A DNA stretch of 64,000 bases from Punica granatum (GCF_007655135.1 NC_045131.1:7564001-7628000); one strand, 5' to 3'. Positions 48,900-61,574 are shown, counted from the stretch's first letter. Notes: generated by a model not told the origin, from the letters alone. A program made the numbers and translations.

Positions 48900-49415
48900 A
48901 TTTTCTTCCTTTTCTACAACCTTTCTTATCCTTTCACATTCTCTCTCAGTTTCTTTCTTCGTCAGCACGAACGAACGAACGGACCCAAATCGGCCGGCCG
49001 CCGGCGACCACAAACACTCCGTCCCGATTCCTCCGCTTCCGCATTCCGCAGCCAATTCCTCGGAAATGGGGCCTCAATCTGTAAGTCTTGGAATCCCTCA
49101 GCTCGTTTCATTGAGCCATTTCATCGCAGCTACCTGAGCTTCGTTTTCTTTTTCCAGAAGTCTTAGGGCGGATCCATGTACGAGCTCGGCATCGATGGTT
49201 GAATAGGTTTCAGTGTTAATGTCCTGGAGGATTTGTGGTGTCTCTCCATTTTAGGGTTATATAGAGCTCCGGCCTTCGCTTCAATTGGTTAGGGTTAGGG
49301 TTTTCTTTTTTCTGGATACTGTGGAAGGTTCTGGGAGGTGTTGTTGGTGGATTACAGGGCTTGTGATTTTGTTTGGGCATCTATCACGGGGAAGATAGGC
49401 GTGGGTTAGCGGATA
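48900..49415 (+). promoter_or_regulatory. 5' leader with a short intron and uORFs
   Basis: CT-rich leader. A 77-bp intron (49081-49157, gtaagt...ttccag) is likely. After splicing, an upstream ATG at 49066 gives a 7-codon reading frame across the junction. Further short upstream frames start at 49176, 49195 and 49219. All end before the main ATG at 49416, which suggests that translation may be restrained. If another leader intron removes part of this region, fewer would remain. Confidence 0.5.
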
Positions 49416-52400
49416 ATGTGTATACTTTGTGTGATTCAGAAGTGGTCTCGCCGGGTTGCGACTATGCTGCCTTGGTTGGTCTTGCCTTTGATAGGGTTAT
49501 GGGCTCTCTCTCAGCTGTTGCCGCCCGCTTTTCGTTTTGAGATTACTTCGCCGAGGCTGGCTTGTGTGTTTGTCCTATTGGTTACCCTCTTTTGGTATGA
49601 GATTTTGATGCCTAAGCTGTCTGCGTGGCGGGCCCGTAGAAACGCTCGGCTTCGCGAGAGGAAGAGGAATGAAGCCATTGAACTGCAGAAGCTTCGGAAG
49701 ACAGCTACTCGGAAGTGCCGCAACTGTTTGACTCCATACAGGGATCAAAACCCAGGTGGGGGTAAGTTTATGTGCTCATACTGTGGACATATTTCAAAAA
49801 GACCGGTGTTGGAGTTGCCAGTGCCACCTGGAATGGGGATGTCTGACTCCGGTATTTTCAAGGATTTGGTTGGAAAGGGTGGGAAACTATTGAATGGGAG
49901 GGCGTGGTCCGACCATGGATGGATGTGCAGTCAGGATTGGCGTGACAGTGGGAATTGGGCTGCTGGGTCTTTTGCATCAAAGCCCGTTAATTATAGGAAA
50001 AATGGAAATGTTCTTTTTGGAGGAGATGAAAGTTGCTTGGCAGAGAAGTCCTACTCGGGCATTGTTATCTTTGCCAGCAAGCTGCTCACTTCTTTTTTCT
50101 TGAGCATTAGGTGGCTCTGGAGAAAGATATTTAGTGGTGGCTCCTCAAGTGAAGATGCTTCATTCAATGCTGAACAAAATGGGATGTTGACCAAGAGAGG
50201 TGAGTGCGGTGGCAACTTTCAAGAGAGTAAAAGTGAGAAGGCGCGCAGAAAAGCAGAGGAGAAGAGGCAGGCAAGGCTGGAGAGGGAGCTTCTGGAGGAA
50301 GAAGAAAGGAAGCAGCGGGAGGAGGTTGCAAGGCTGGTCGAGGAGCGTAGGAAACTTAGGGATGAGAAGACAGGGACCGAGAAAGATAGTGAAAAAGTAG
50401 TATCACCTACAAAGGATAACCATAGTAAGAAAGATGCAGAAAAGAGACGTCATGAGAGAAGAAAAGATAGAGACAGGGGTTCTAGTAAGAGCAACTCCGA
50501 TGCTGAAGAACTTGAGAGGAGAGTTGCTAAGGAAACTGATTGGAAACACGACTCGGACAAGAAGAGTGAGGCTGATAGTCGGGAGCATCAGAGATCTGTG
50601 ATGGACAACATTAAGGGTCAGGGCAATGATCTTACCCGTGGTTCAAAGAGTGTCCCAGGTAACAATGTTAACAGGGGCAGTGCAGGAGCTAGATACCTGG
50701 ATCGCATGAGGGGTACATTGATCTCTTCTTCCAAGGCATTTGGTGGAACTAGTTTCTTTGGAAGAACAGCCAACACTTCTACCACTATTCCAAAAGAAAG
50801 CAAGTCTAACAATGCTGTAAATCATGCACATACTTCTGCACCTAAGAGAGACCTGTGTACATCTGAGCGCGTGGCTGGAAAATCAACGATAAATGCGGTA
50901 AGATAACTAAATGCTCTAATAATTGCCTGTTTCTTTTCTACTTGTAGCTTGGTCTGCCATCTTTGCAGTGTCCTTACGAGTAAAAAAAAAAGCAAAGAGA
51001 AAAATGACAATCTTTTTGTGCTCATGCAAGTTATAATTCAGTCTACCTTGAATTGCTATGTAAGCCTCGATATCTGCATTTTAAGGGATGTACCATGTCT
51101 ACAATAATATAATTTCTGATATGCAGAACGCTGTAGGTCGGGTGGAAGTGAAACACCAGCACTGACTTTGAGACCTAATCTGGATACACTTTTAAATGGA
51201 AATTAGGGATTTTCTTATAATAGCTGTTCAAAGCATTTGCAAAAACTTCTCTATAACTAACATTGAAGTTTTGTGTACACATCTGAAGTCGGAGATGTTT
51301 CTGTTGAATCCTCATGTCCTGGTTGTAGATTATTATTCAAGTCAAACAGTATAATCAACCCAGGCACTGATACTTGGTCCATGGGATATGGGTTTTTGGA
51401 ATTTAAGAGTGTTTAAATTGGAAACCTTTCCCTGTATCGCTGATTCAAAGGATAGTTCCAGGAGTAGGAAAAATAGGAACAGTACACCTTAGAATTTTGA
51501 ATTTGAATATTGAGAATTGCTAAGGCGGTAAGTGCCTGATGTTCTCCTTTTAGGTAGACCGTGGCTCCTAGAAGATTATCTTTGAATCAGTCATATTACT
51601 TGGAGCATTGTGGTTCATTTGTTTGTAAATGATTTTGAATATAATTAGAGGAGGTGACAATCTGGCAATAGCTTTTATAAGTAGTTATTAGGCAAACTAA
51701 TTGATATGGTATGTGGCATTGTCGGTTGGTTATAAAAGAAATCCAAATGTAAAGGTGATAGCATGTTGTTAAATAAATGTAAAGGTGTTATTCAAATGAA
51801 GTATATAAATTATTGTAGTTAAGGCTTTATCTCAAAATGCATGCAAGCTATCTGTGTTCTATGAAGAAAAGAGGGTAACACTAATACATTATATTCTGCT
51901 AGAATTATCTTTGTATAAATTTGTAATTTTATGACATGAGCTGCTTTGCTAAGCAAGCTGCGATAACTTAATTTATTACATCTGTGCAGAATCTTAGAGG
52001 ACTTGTTATAGAGTAATAATTTTAACGCCTAGACTATGATACTATGCATATCACTTTAGAATTCTTCAGTTAAACAAAAATCTGATTTTGATTCATAGTT
52101 CAGCGACAGCTAATTAAAGGTTTCAAAAGATTTTGGTTATCCTGTTTATTCAGCAAACAAGTAATTCTTTATGTTGTTGTAATGCATATGCAAGCTATTC
52201 AAACAAGGAAGAATATGCAATAGTTCAAAGGTTTTATTGCCTAAATAGGTAGTCACACAATTGGTAGGCACTGATGTGAGTTTTCTTATTTGTGTTTGTC
52301 GGGTTACATATGACTAAACCATAGGCTTAAGGAAATATATCAGGATTTGCTTTCTTTATTCTGTTGTATCTGCGCTATCGCGGACATCTTTAAGCACTCA

Positions 52401-54555
52401 TTTTGTGTTTGCAGTTGCTGTAGTTTTGTTGAGCAAAGAAATTTCATATGTGGTATACAGGCTGATGTTTTTTCAATGATTCTAATCTTAGTTTGTCCGT
52501 ATTTGGTTGAGATCTTGCAGAATTGGCTGAATTGTTGGTAATTTTTTCATGCTGCAGGTTCCTTTAGAACCGCAACCAATCCCTGCACCAAAAAAGTCGT
52601 GGCAGCAGTTGTTTACTCGGTCAACCCCTGTTCATCCATCATCTAACCCAAGTGTGATAAGCAGACCTAACACTAAAATGCCAGCTGAAGTTCGGAGCCC
52701 CCCATTACCTGGTCAAGCATTGGTGACTCAATCATTTGATAGGCCCATTAGTTTTGGTCTGCCATCTCCATTTCCTGTTTATCCAATACAAAATGTGACT
52801 CCTAGCAGTAGTTTAGGTTTCTCGCCTGCTATTGAACCGATTTTTCCTCACCTTGGAGAAAAACCGCATGAAAACATGCCTGAAGAACCGGAGCTATTTG
52901 AAGATCCATGCTATGTCCCTGATCCTGTTTCATTGCTTGGGCCTGTTTCTGAATCTCTTGAAAACTTTCAGTTGGATCTGGGGTCTGGTTTTATCTCAGA
53001 TATGGAGCTGGAAAAGCCTCGCATTCCAAAGACCTCTGCTATTGCTTCTGAGATTAGCAGGCCATCACCGATCGAGTCTCCAATGTCACGACAACGGATA
53101 GTTGATGACAAGCATGGTAGTTCTATTCGTCTTCCTACCACACCAAAGTCACAGGAGAAGCATAGTTCTCTAGTGGAGGATGTGAATGATGAGAAAACAT
53201 GGCAACTGTGGGGCCCTTCTCCTCTCGGTCAGGATGGTTTAAGTATCATAGGCGGTCCAGCTTGGCACTTAAACCCGGATCGTGGCAGGTTGAACAAGGA
53301 AGAGTTTGTCCGTCCTCCAATCCAGAGGACTATGGCTTCCCTTTTTACCAAGGAGGATCCAGTTCTCCCCAGTACTTATTCACCGCAGAAGGATTTTCTT
53401 GGTAGTGTTCCAAATGGTGAGACATTCAGCCCTGTTGGTATTTCAAATGATAAAGATCCTTGGTTGCAGAAAGGATTTTTCCCACCTGCAGCAGACAATG
53501 AGAAGCATTTTCCATTCAAGCGCCAGGAGGAATCTACCCAGAATGATATCTTCTTTGGGACGCCTGCTAGACCTACAGCAACTCATCCCTTTGAGCCTTC
53601 GCCAGCTAAGGGTTGGTCCAAGTGAGTACATTTTGAAGTTAATCTTGTTCCATCCTGTATGATAGATTAATTTTATCAACTAGCCTTTTGTCTTTTTGAA
53701 TGCTCTCTTCTGGTTTCATTACTCAGATTGGGAGAGTAGAACATGTTGCATATCCTTACAAGCTGTCAAAACAATTTCTCAAAATATAGGTTGGGAGCGC
53801 TTTAATGCATGATCTATGAAGTGCTGAAATCTAATATTATTATTAACTTGTAAAATCTAACGAGTCGGTTATGTCTGAACCGAGATCAATTTGCTTTTTA
53901 TTGAATGAATTCATAATGTTCGTATCAGTTGTATGCTTTTCTCGTTCAACATGGATGACCTTAATGTGGTAGTTATGGCTTGAGAACATCCAGCCAAAAG
54001 GTTATAGCATGATAACTCATGCATGAGCAATACGGTGTTGCTGCTTTCCATCTGAGTTCTATAAGTGGTGTTAGCTGGAGCTGTTCTTGTGCTGCCCTCC
54101 CAAGCGTTGTGATTGTGCTATGACGGTCTCCCTAGTGTTGATTAATCTTCCTCCTAAGATAGTGTCTGCTGCATTTGATTTCTTTTACTTGTGATTGTTT
54201 TTCATCTAGCAAGAGCATAGATGTGCGGCCCTCTTCCCTTGTTGATTGGGTATCTAAATGGTTTGGTTTTTTCCGTCGTCGAGAGATGCTTTGGTCAGGA
54301 GAATGTCCGATGACTAATTTGCATTAGTTTATGTATTTTTCCACTCTTCTATTTCTGTTCTCAATTGAAAATTGGATACCTTTGCAAGTACTCATGAACT
54401 TTGGATTTACCGATCTTTTCTTCCCGTGCAGTAAGGAATGGGCTGTGGCAGATACTGGAGAACTCGTGGGCAATCAATCCGTTGGTATACCGAAAATCGG
54501 GGAATTTTTCCCACCTCAGATGTATAGTCACTTTGGAACTGAAAATGGAAAGTGA
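49416..54555 (+). CDS. Membrane zinc-ribbon protein, plant 'NST1-like' family
   Basis: Predicted as three coding exons: 49416-50897, 52558-53621 and 54432-54555 (889 aa). Borders are GCG|gtaaga, ctgcag|GTT, CAA|gtgagt and gtgcag|TAAG. The N-terminus (MCILCVIQKWSRRVATMLPW) is followed by two hydrophobic segments (about 17-35 and 46-65), then a zinc ribbon with Cys 101, 104, 120 and 123 (CRNC...CSYC). A charged Lys/Arg/Glu coiled coil follows (about 275-330), then a long Ser/Pro-rich, probably disordered part with short conserved blocks. Relatives are annotated as uncharacterised or 'stress response protein NST1-like'; that label rests on charged coiled-coil similarity and does not establish function. 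It is likely an ER or other endomembrane protein facing the cytosol (inference). An alternative last exon at 54210-54327 is possible. Confidence 0.85.
54210..54327 (+). other. Candidate alternative last exon of the NST1-like gene
   Basis: After ttcatctag the sequence continues in the same phase as the accepted last exon: C completes the split Asn codon, then AAG, then about 37 codons (SIDVRPSSLVDWVSKWFG...) to TAG at 54325-54327. Both candidate exons start C/T-AAG and would be mutually exclusive endings. It is open and in phase, but conservation is unknown. Confidence 0.4.
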
Positions 54556-56230
54556 GACTCTCAGAGGGGGGAAGGGAGAGACTTTTGTAATACTCCTTTT
54601 TTCTTTTTTCTTCTCAAAAGAGGCCTGGGATGATATGATGGTAGAGAGCCCTCACCTCCTAGGGACAGCTTTTTGGAATATATAATATATTGCCAAAAAC
54701 GAAAGAAAGCATTGTATCTTCCTGTTTTGTTTAAGCGGGAGATTGATGTTTTTTGCTCCTGCTTTTCTCTCTTTACTTCAGTTCCGTTTAGCAGCTGTCG
54801 GGCTCGTCCCCGAATTGAAAAGTCTGATTTTCCTTGAGCGAACTCGCATACATTTGCTTGTCGATACTCCGTGCTTTGTTCCGGAGGTAGTAAAAAGGAG
54901 GTCGTCACCTTTCGGGGATTTTCACGATCTAGTATTGCAAGTCTTGTGCCTATACTCCCGAGTCCAGGAGGAACAGAGTACAACGATGGTTAATAGGTTC
55001 ATTCCCTAACTACCTGCCAACATCCCTAATTGGGATAACAACATGGTATAACGTTGATGCATTATTTTTTATAGAAATGAAAACGATATGCACCAAAGGG
55101 GCACCGGACTTGCCTCTCATGTATGTATGTATATATTATGTCCTCTCTATATACATGTATGTATATGCGAGGTGTGAACTCCATGGAGCTCATGCATTAC
55201 GCCCAATAGTAGGAAATATATTTATTTATTTGAAGAGTCAAAAGAATAAAAAAAAATATTATTAGAAAGAAATCCAAATTTTGTACATTACCATATTTTA
55301 TTAGAATATATTTATTTAAAACTAAAGAATTCAAAAACTCCCATTTTATTAGATAATACTATCTAAAAACTTAAAAAATTGAGATTTATTAAAATCACTT
55401 GATTTTTCCTATAATCGCATCAAATTGCTCTATCTTACTAAAATTAATTAAGAGTGTTATATTTTTGTTCGTTAAGTAATAAATAGCAATATGAATGGTA
55501 AGAGTATGATGCTATTTATCGTCATTAAATTAAATTATATAATGCGCGATGGGAGTTCTTATCTCTTCACATCTTGATTGGTCTAATTGTTATATTTGGT
55601 GTTTATGCATCTCATAACTTAATCACCATAACTTTTTTAGGTCTTAACTCTCTCAATTTATTATACATAAGACATGCAAAAGATAAAAAAATAAATAACA
55701 ACAATTAATACGTAATTAAATTGATATATTTATCGGTTCAAAAAAGTAAAATAAAAAACAATGGATGAACTCATTTTAACCTTCTTTATATCAATATTTT
55801 CTAATGTTTAGATTGGTCTTAACCCGTTTTCATATTTATAATGTGGTGATCGACCTAGTTTAAGATTTAATATTAAAAGTTCAAGGATTGAACTTTCAAA
55901 AACTCATCCAAATTTTATGAAATATAATAATACTGAAGCTATTCTATAAATATTTTAAAATTATTTTATAGATATAATCATTCAGTTTTTAATATTTAAA
56001 TAAAATTGAAGTTATCGTTGAATAATGTTATAAACAATTTAAATATTAAAAAATCATATTTATTCATTAATAATGGATTTGAGAAAATTCCAATGACTGA
56101 GCCGTTAGGCACTTTACTTTTTGGGTCCACTTTCTTAATAAGTTGCGGGCATCACATAATGCAAATTTTTAAAGGTTAGGGACATAATAATGTATTTTAC
56201 TCTTTACTATTATTATTATTATTATTATTA
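54556..56230. other. 3' flank and AT-rich spacer
   Basis: 3' UTR of the NST1-like gene at first, then a very AT-rich non-coding stretch. Short frames at 54561-55009 overlap on both strands and are not called. A (TTA)n tract lies at about 56210-56230. Confidence 0.5.
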
Positions 56231-56594
56231 GAGTAAATTGACAATTCACCCATCGAGATTGATGTTATATCAAATCAGATCTTAAGAAATTTTTTATATC
56301 AAATTGAACATTGACAGATTAAGTGTATAATAACTGACCCCTTCCATTCGTCTACCATCCAATAGTAAACGAAAACATCTAATGTGACATTATTTCGTAC
56401 TTTTTTACTTCAATTTTGACATTGATTTAGTAAATGTACATTATATTATCCATTCCGTCAAAGAGTTCTGTCGAATTTTTATATAGATGGAAGGAGGAAT
56501 ATGATGTAAATTTAATAGGTTAAAGTCAAAATTAATATATATATATTTTTATGTCAAATTTGATGTAACATTGATCCCGCAAATTGCTAATTTA
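56231..56594. mobile_element. Probable Mutator-like foldback element in a TTA repeat
   Basis: The left arm (gagtaaattgacaattcacc, tgatgttatatcaaatc) and the reverse complement of the right end (taaattagcaatttgcggga, caatgttacatcaaatt) are imperfect inverted repeats of at least 50 bp. ttattatta flanks both sides, consistent with a 9-bp duplication. However, because the target is a (TTA)n microsatellite, the exact ends cannot be fixed. Confidence 0.6.
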
Positions 56595-56715
56595 TTATTA
56601 TTATTATTATTGTTATTGAAGTTTTATCATCTTCTCTTGTTTTGTGTTGTCAATGCCGGCGGTGTTGTATGATGAAGAAGACGACGACGAAGGCAACCAC
56701 GACGACAAACAATCC

Positions 56716-56742
56716 AATTCGAATTCGAATTCGAATTCCAAT
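56716..56742. repeat. (GAATTC)n-like short tandem repeat
   Basis: Short gaattc-type tandem in the 5' region of the gluconokinase gene. Confidence 0.7.
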
Positions 56743-56926
56743 TCCCAACGCATCTGAAATTTGATCAGTCGAGTAGCCGTATCCTCTCCACCGTAGAAAA
56801 AGACCGGAAGTACGATCATATTTTGGCAGAAGGAGACTGAAGCAGTCATTCGATTTCGATCCAGGGCGCAGTTTTCTCCCGGCGTCTGACTTACAAAGAG
56901 CATTATTAGCTGCACTTGCGGCAGAA

Positions 56927-57655
56927 ATGGCCGACATCACCGTTATCATGGGCGTCACCGGCGCTGGAAAATCGTAAGGAACAAATCAGATGCAAAAAGC
57001 CTTCTCCTGTCTTTGTCCGTCTCTATGTTTGTGTGATGGTGATGATGCGGCGATGGCGGTGTTTGTTTCTGAACAGGACCATAGGGGAGATGCTGGCGAA
57101 ATCCATGGGCTGTCCGTTCCTTGATGCGGATGATTTCCACCCTCCCTCTAATAAAGGTGAGAATCTTTTGTCTCTGCTCCTCCCCCCACGCCATTGTTTG
57201 ATCGGTTCCGATTGTCATGGATGCTAGAGAAGATGCACCGGGGTATCCCTCTCTCGGACGAAGATCGGATCCCGTGGCTCGAGACGCTGCGGGACGCCCT
57301 ACGCGAGTTCCTCCTCAAGGGGAATGCCGTGGTTCTTGGCTGCTCCGCTCTGCAGAAGCACTACAGGGAGATCCTTAGATCGTCCGATCCTGACTATCGG
57401 CCGGGGATGTACGGGACTTGCCGGGTGAAGCTCGTGCTGTTGGATGCCAAGCCCGAGGTCCTCACCGCTCGGCTCAAGGCGAGGGCTGCTCAAGGGACGC
57501 ACTTCATGCCCGCTTCGCTGCTGCAGTCCCAGCTGGAGCTGCTCCGAATCGAGGAAGACGAAGGAATCAGGAAGGTCGATGCCAGCCAGACCCCTCAAGC
57601 TATAGTAACCAGCATTCTCCGGTCGGGGCTCTCGAATCACAGCCATGAGCTCTGA
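56927..57655 (+). CDS. Gluconokinase
   Basis: Three exons, 56927-56973, 57077-57156 and 57228-57655 (184 aa, the usual size). Borders AATC|gtaagg, aacag|GACC, AAAG|gtgaga and gctag|AGAAG keep the frame. The P-loop is GVTGAGKS (residues 9-16). It is followed by FLDADDFHPPSN, EKMHRGIPLSDEDRIPWLE, a CSALQKHYREILR segment and HFMPASLLQSQLELL, all hallmarks of the GntK family. The enzyme phosphorylates D-gluconate to 6-phosphogluconate with ATP, feeding the oxidative pentose phosphate pathway. No transit peptide is evident, so it is probably cytosolic. The ATG at 56927 is the first in its frame after an upstream stop (56774-56776). The last exon is partly duplicated at 61433-61574. Confidence 0.93.
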
Positions 57656-58322
57656 ACGCCATATCTTTGCATGGAACAGGCAGAGTATAAATTTACTGAA
57701 CCTACATGATTCTTTATTTTAGAAGGAGAGAATTGGCTTTGGATTTAGCCAGACCGGGTTGGTTCTATCCCGCAGTTGGCCAAGTCATTCTTGGCTTCGT
57801 TCCGACCGGAGCTCAAGCTACTGTACAAGGTGAATGCTCATAAGACAAACTGCATCGACAAGTAGAAAGGCCTTCGAACGTTCACTTCTAGTTCCGACGA
57901 CGTGAATGTGAACGTTTCAGGCCACTATCAGTGCTGAGTTTTGGATAGAAGCTTCATTTAGGTAAGGTAGTGGCTCGACCGGCTAGCGAGCAGAAGCATG
58001 AATTGATGAATTAAGCATTAATTTCTGGTAATGTAGGCTCGATGCTTGGAATCACTTGAGAAATGACCCTTCGTGCTGTAACTCAGAACAAGTCAAACGA
58101 ATAAATACATAACCAACGACTATATGATACAACAGAAGAGGCCTATACAGCTGAGTGTTTCCATTAAGTGCAGAATCACATCTCTTGTTGGGGATCTCCC
58201 CATTTCATATAGTCGTATGGCTCAATTAGCACAGGACGAGAGACAGCCCGTAGATATTTTAAATGAGCGCGCACACAGAAGCTGGTTTAATGCATTCGTC
58301 TATTATACTGTGACCTCAAACT
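57656..58322. other. Spacer between convergent gluconokinase and saposin genes
   Basis: 3' UTRs of two convergently transcribed genes. The sequence is repeated with changes at about 61575-62231. No other gene seen. Confidence 0.6.
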
Positions 58323-60610
58323 TCACGAGTAAGAGAGCACCACCACCTCCTCTGTAGTGGGTAATGCAACTTCTTTGACGGTTGACAATGCAGAGAAGGC
58401 ATGAACTGCAGTGCAGATATCGGTCTTGTCCAGAAATTCCTCTGCATTGGCAATGATTAGAGGGCCATACTCCAACAACATCCTCTTGCACTGCCAAAAA
58501 CCGAACGATTCGAGATCAGAATAAGTGACAGTTAAATCGGCGTGCCAAGTGAATCTTCAGTCCATACATCGTAGTGGTCTTGCCCCAGTTGCCAACTACA
58601 TAACAGCATTCTTATGAGATATATAGAGACAATTTGTTTAGTACTAGCACAAAAAAGCAAGTTTGAGTCCCACAAATAGAGCTACTGACTGCACAATTAA
58701 CTCATGAGAGCTCCCGCTGTGATCTGATTTTGACTGAACGAGAGTCATGAGAAGATATAGCATCGTGAATCAGATTCTTTCACATGATAATTTCAGTTAA
58801 TGTTTGGACACACAGCTAACATTAGTTGAGTTATCGGGGGAAGGTGACGAAGCCAGAAGCTGCAGTTTTACCTTTTTCACGTAGTTCTGCATGGAATTAC
58901 AAGCCTTCAGAAGTAGCTGAATTATGTCCATCTGAGATACGAAAGAACGGTGAAGTTGATGGAAAAAGTTGCGGGGAAAATATCAGCAAACTAAGCCTTG
59001 CAGATTCTCTGGCTGTAGGTTCAGCGAACAGATTTGAACGTCTAAAATCTTAAATTCTTTTCTTGAGTAATACACATATCGGAAACAGAGCTGTAAGAAA
59101 AGTGACATATATAGTCGGATTATCATATTAACGATTAGTTGTTCATTGACGCTTAAAAGGGAGCACAAAAACGGAGCATAGAGATGGTTTCAGTTGTTAG
59201 GACCTCTAGATAGTAGAACATAATTAAATGAACTTTGGGAAAAGATGTGCTTATCTTTGCATCAAGAAATTCATTCAACATCAAAGCTCCGTGCATAAAA
59301 CAGTAGATTGCCAGAATCTTAAGAGCAAACATTGAGCAAAATATTCAAGTACAAACCTGGGTATCAGGATCTTTCAACTTGTCCATTAATTCCGAAACAG
59401 TATTCTGACAAAATTCACAGCTATCCTCCTTGATTTGTGAAGATATTATTGCCACTTTTTGGCAGAGGTCCACCTTCTTACAAAACTCCCCAGGTTGAAT
59501 TGAAGAGATCTCGTTGAAGAAGAGAGGAGCATAATGGTCCACCAGAATGACGCACTGTACAACAAGAAGAACAAATCGAAACTCAGAGCACTTTTTAATA
59601 GCAGATCAGCTCAGTGTTATTATAACCAAGAATCCTTGGTTGGACCCCGACGTGATCGTCAGATGCAAGTGTCTTTCCTATTGGGTGATTCATAGGGTTC
59701 TCTATATAAAAGAATATATTTGACATTTTCATAGAACAATGTAAGTATCCCAGGTGAAGATATTATAAATTGAAGAGTTTAAGTTTTACAGCTCGCACTA
59801 GCTTCATGTTCATATTCTTGGCAATCACTACATGTGTCCTTCAGGATGCTCCGTGTGTCCAATCGAAACAGCATTCGTGATAGTGCAAAATTATCTATTG
59901 ACTAAACACTTGCAAGTTTCATGGGCCTGACCAACAACCAATTGGCTATAAAACGTACTATGAAGCAGAATATTAGATATAAGGGAACCATACAACGAAA
60001 GAGGAATGTCAGGGTATGCAAAAATCTGATGCAGCAGATGACAGACATGTACGTGAGAGAGAGAGAGAGTACCTCTGCCTTAAATGCATGCAGCTGCGAG
60101 CAGCTTAGGTGAAGAAGCACAATGATCTCTGTCTTGGTTTTGTTTTCGCTCAGGTAATCCAGAGCCATAGTGGCATATTCCTTGCACAAAGTGCACACCT
60201 TGTCATTCCTAACCACATAAACCTGTTCTGGGCAGTTCAATGCTGAAACATGTAGCAACATATCATTCTCTAAATGCAAGAGGAAAGAGATACAACGTCC
60301 TAAACTAAAAGCAAGAGGAAAGCGTGCGCACTGCGTACGGCACATGGAATTAGGCGATGTTATGTAATAGCCGAGTGGTTATAATAACTAAAGGATGCCA
60401 GTTTTTGGATACATGAAACATGACCTCGCTAGAACTGGTTCGTTTATCATCATTTAGAAAATATTACTAACAAAAAAGGATTGGAAAGTAACATCACCAT
60501 CGAATTGAATTCCTAAAAGTACCTTCCAAATTATGGGGCAGTTGTCTCGCACTAGAGGTCCCCAGGGTACCCAAAACCACAAGAACGAAAAACCCGATCC
60601 TCACATCCAT
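58323..60610 (-). CDS. Saposin-like protein (two SapB domains), copy 1
   Basis: Five coding exons on the minus strand: 60610-60523, 60242-60073, 59554-59357, 58931-58872 and 58490-58323 (227 aa); all junctions are GT/AG and in phase. The N-terminus is a signal peptide (MDVRIGFFVLVVLGTLGTSS), so the protein enters the secretory pathway, probably to the vacuole or outside. Domain 1 has all six cysteines (CTLC, LSC, CVIL, EFC, DLC), ending C-x5-C. Domain 2 has CEFC, KAC, KKC and DIC, but its last position is Phe (HAF), whereas copy 2 has Cys. Saposins bind lipids and help hydrolases act on membrane lipids. A leader intron just before the ATG is likely (ctacag at about 60616). Part of a tandem pair with 62232-64000. 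Confidence 0.88.
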
Positions 60611-61432
60611 GTGACCTGTAGACATGATAATCAATCATCCAGAGAAAACATTAGACAATTGTGAAAAAGCTTCCAGACCATATATAACAACAAACCCTTT
60701 TATTAAGCAGGACACTGTATTTCTGCAAAATACATGATTCCGAATTGATGACGTAGCCAAAAGAGCGGCGTCAAGTTCCTGCTCGACCACATATTTCAGA
60801 GACACTACCCATCTCATGCTGAGAAGCCCGACATATGTAGATGCAAGCAAGGGAAAGAATTACATATTCATCAAGAATATCATAGATGAGACTAACTTAC
60901 ATCAAAGTCCTGCTTTACATGGACCAGAAGGTTGAATTTCACTTCAAGGGCAACATCACAAGCCAAATCAAACCGAGCTCGAGGAAGGCTTGAAACAAAG
61001 AAAACCAGATACAGCAAACTGACAGAAAGGCTACGAAATTGCTCCGACAAGAATAAGTGTCACAAACAACCCTCACAATCAGCAGCACAAACAGAAGACA
61101 CTCACGCCAACAACCTTCAACCATCCCAGAGACTAGCGAAAGAAGCTAAGCTAAGCAGAAAAGGGACAAATAGAGAGACCCACAATCGAATCATCAACAG
61201 TTTGTAACAGGCGAATTTTTTGTTTATTTTCACCGTTGCCCAGACTCGGAGAAGCTCAAACAAATTTGTACGGCAGTAGCATGCAAAGGTACCATTTTTA
61301 CCTTTGAAACAGGGCAACCGCTGTCTCGCGAGAGAGAGAGAGTGAGAGAGGGAGAGATACACAGAAGGAGGAGGAGGAGGAAGAGCTATGTCTGACTGTA
61401 AGCAAGGCGTTGAAGGGTAGTTGCTTCGGTTG
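60611..61432. other. 5' region of saposin copy 1
   Basis: Likely 5' UTR, leader intron and promoter of the minus-strand saposin gene. A (GA)n/(GGA)n tract at about 61328-61382 reads CT-rich on the gene strand, as in many plant leaders. The short frame 60932-61207 on the plus strand is not supported. The region ends abruptly at the duplication joint (61433). Confidence 0.5.
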
Positions 61433-61574
61433 TCGCTGCTGCAGTCCCAGCTGGAGCTGCTCCGAATCGAGGAAGACGAAGGAATCAGGAAGGTCGATGC
61501 CAGCCAGACCCCTCAAGCTATAGCAACCAGCATTCTCCGGTCGGAGGCTCTCGAACCACAGCCTTGAGCTCTGA
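61433..61574 (+). pseudogene. Gluconokinase 3'-end fragment at the duplication joint
   Basis: Nearly identical to the last 139 bases of the gluconokinase coding region (57517-57655) and its downstream flank. It has no P-loop or upstream exons. One extra A (cggtcggaggctctc versus cggtcggggctctc) shifts the frame just before the C-terminus. It marks the left end of the second duplication unit and is not a functional gene. Confidence 0.92.

Larger units (their letters stand above)
57517..61432. repeat. Tandem duplication unit, copy 1
   Basis: From tcgctgctgcagtccc in the last gluconokinase exon up to the start of the matching sequence at 61433, about 3.9 kb. It includes the gluconokinase 3' end, the intergenic part and a complete saposin-like gene. 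Confidence 0.85.
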
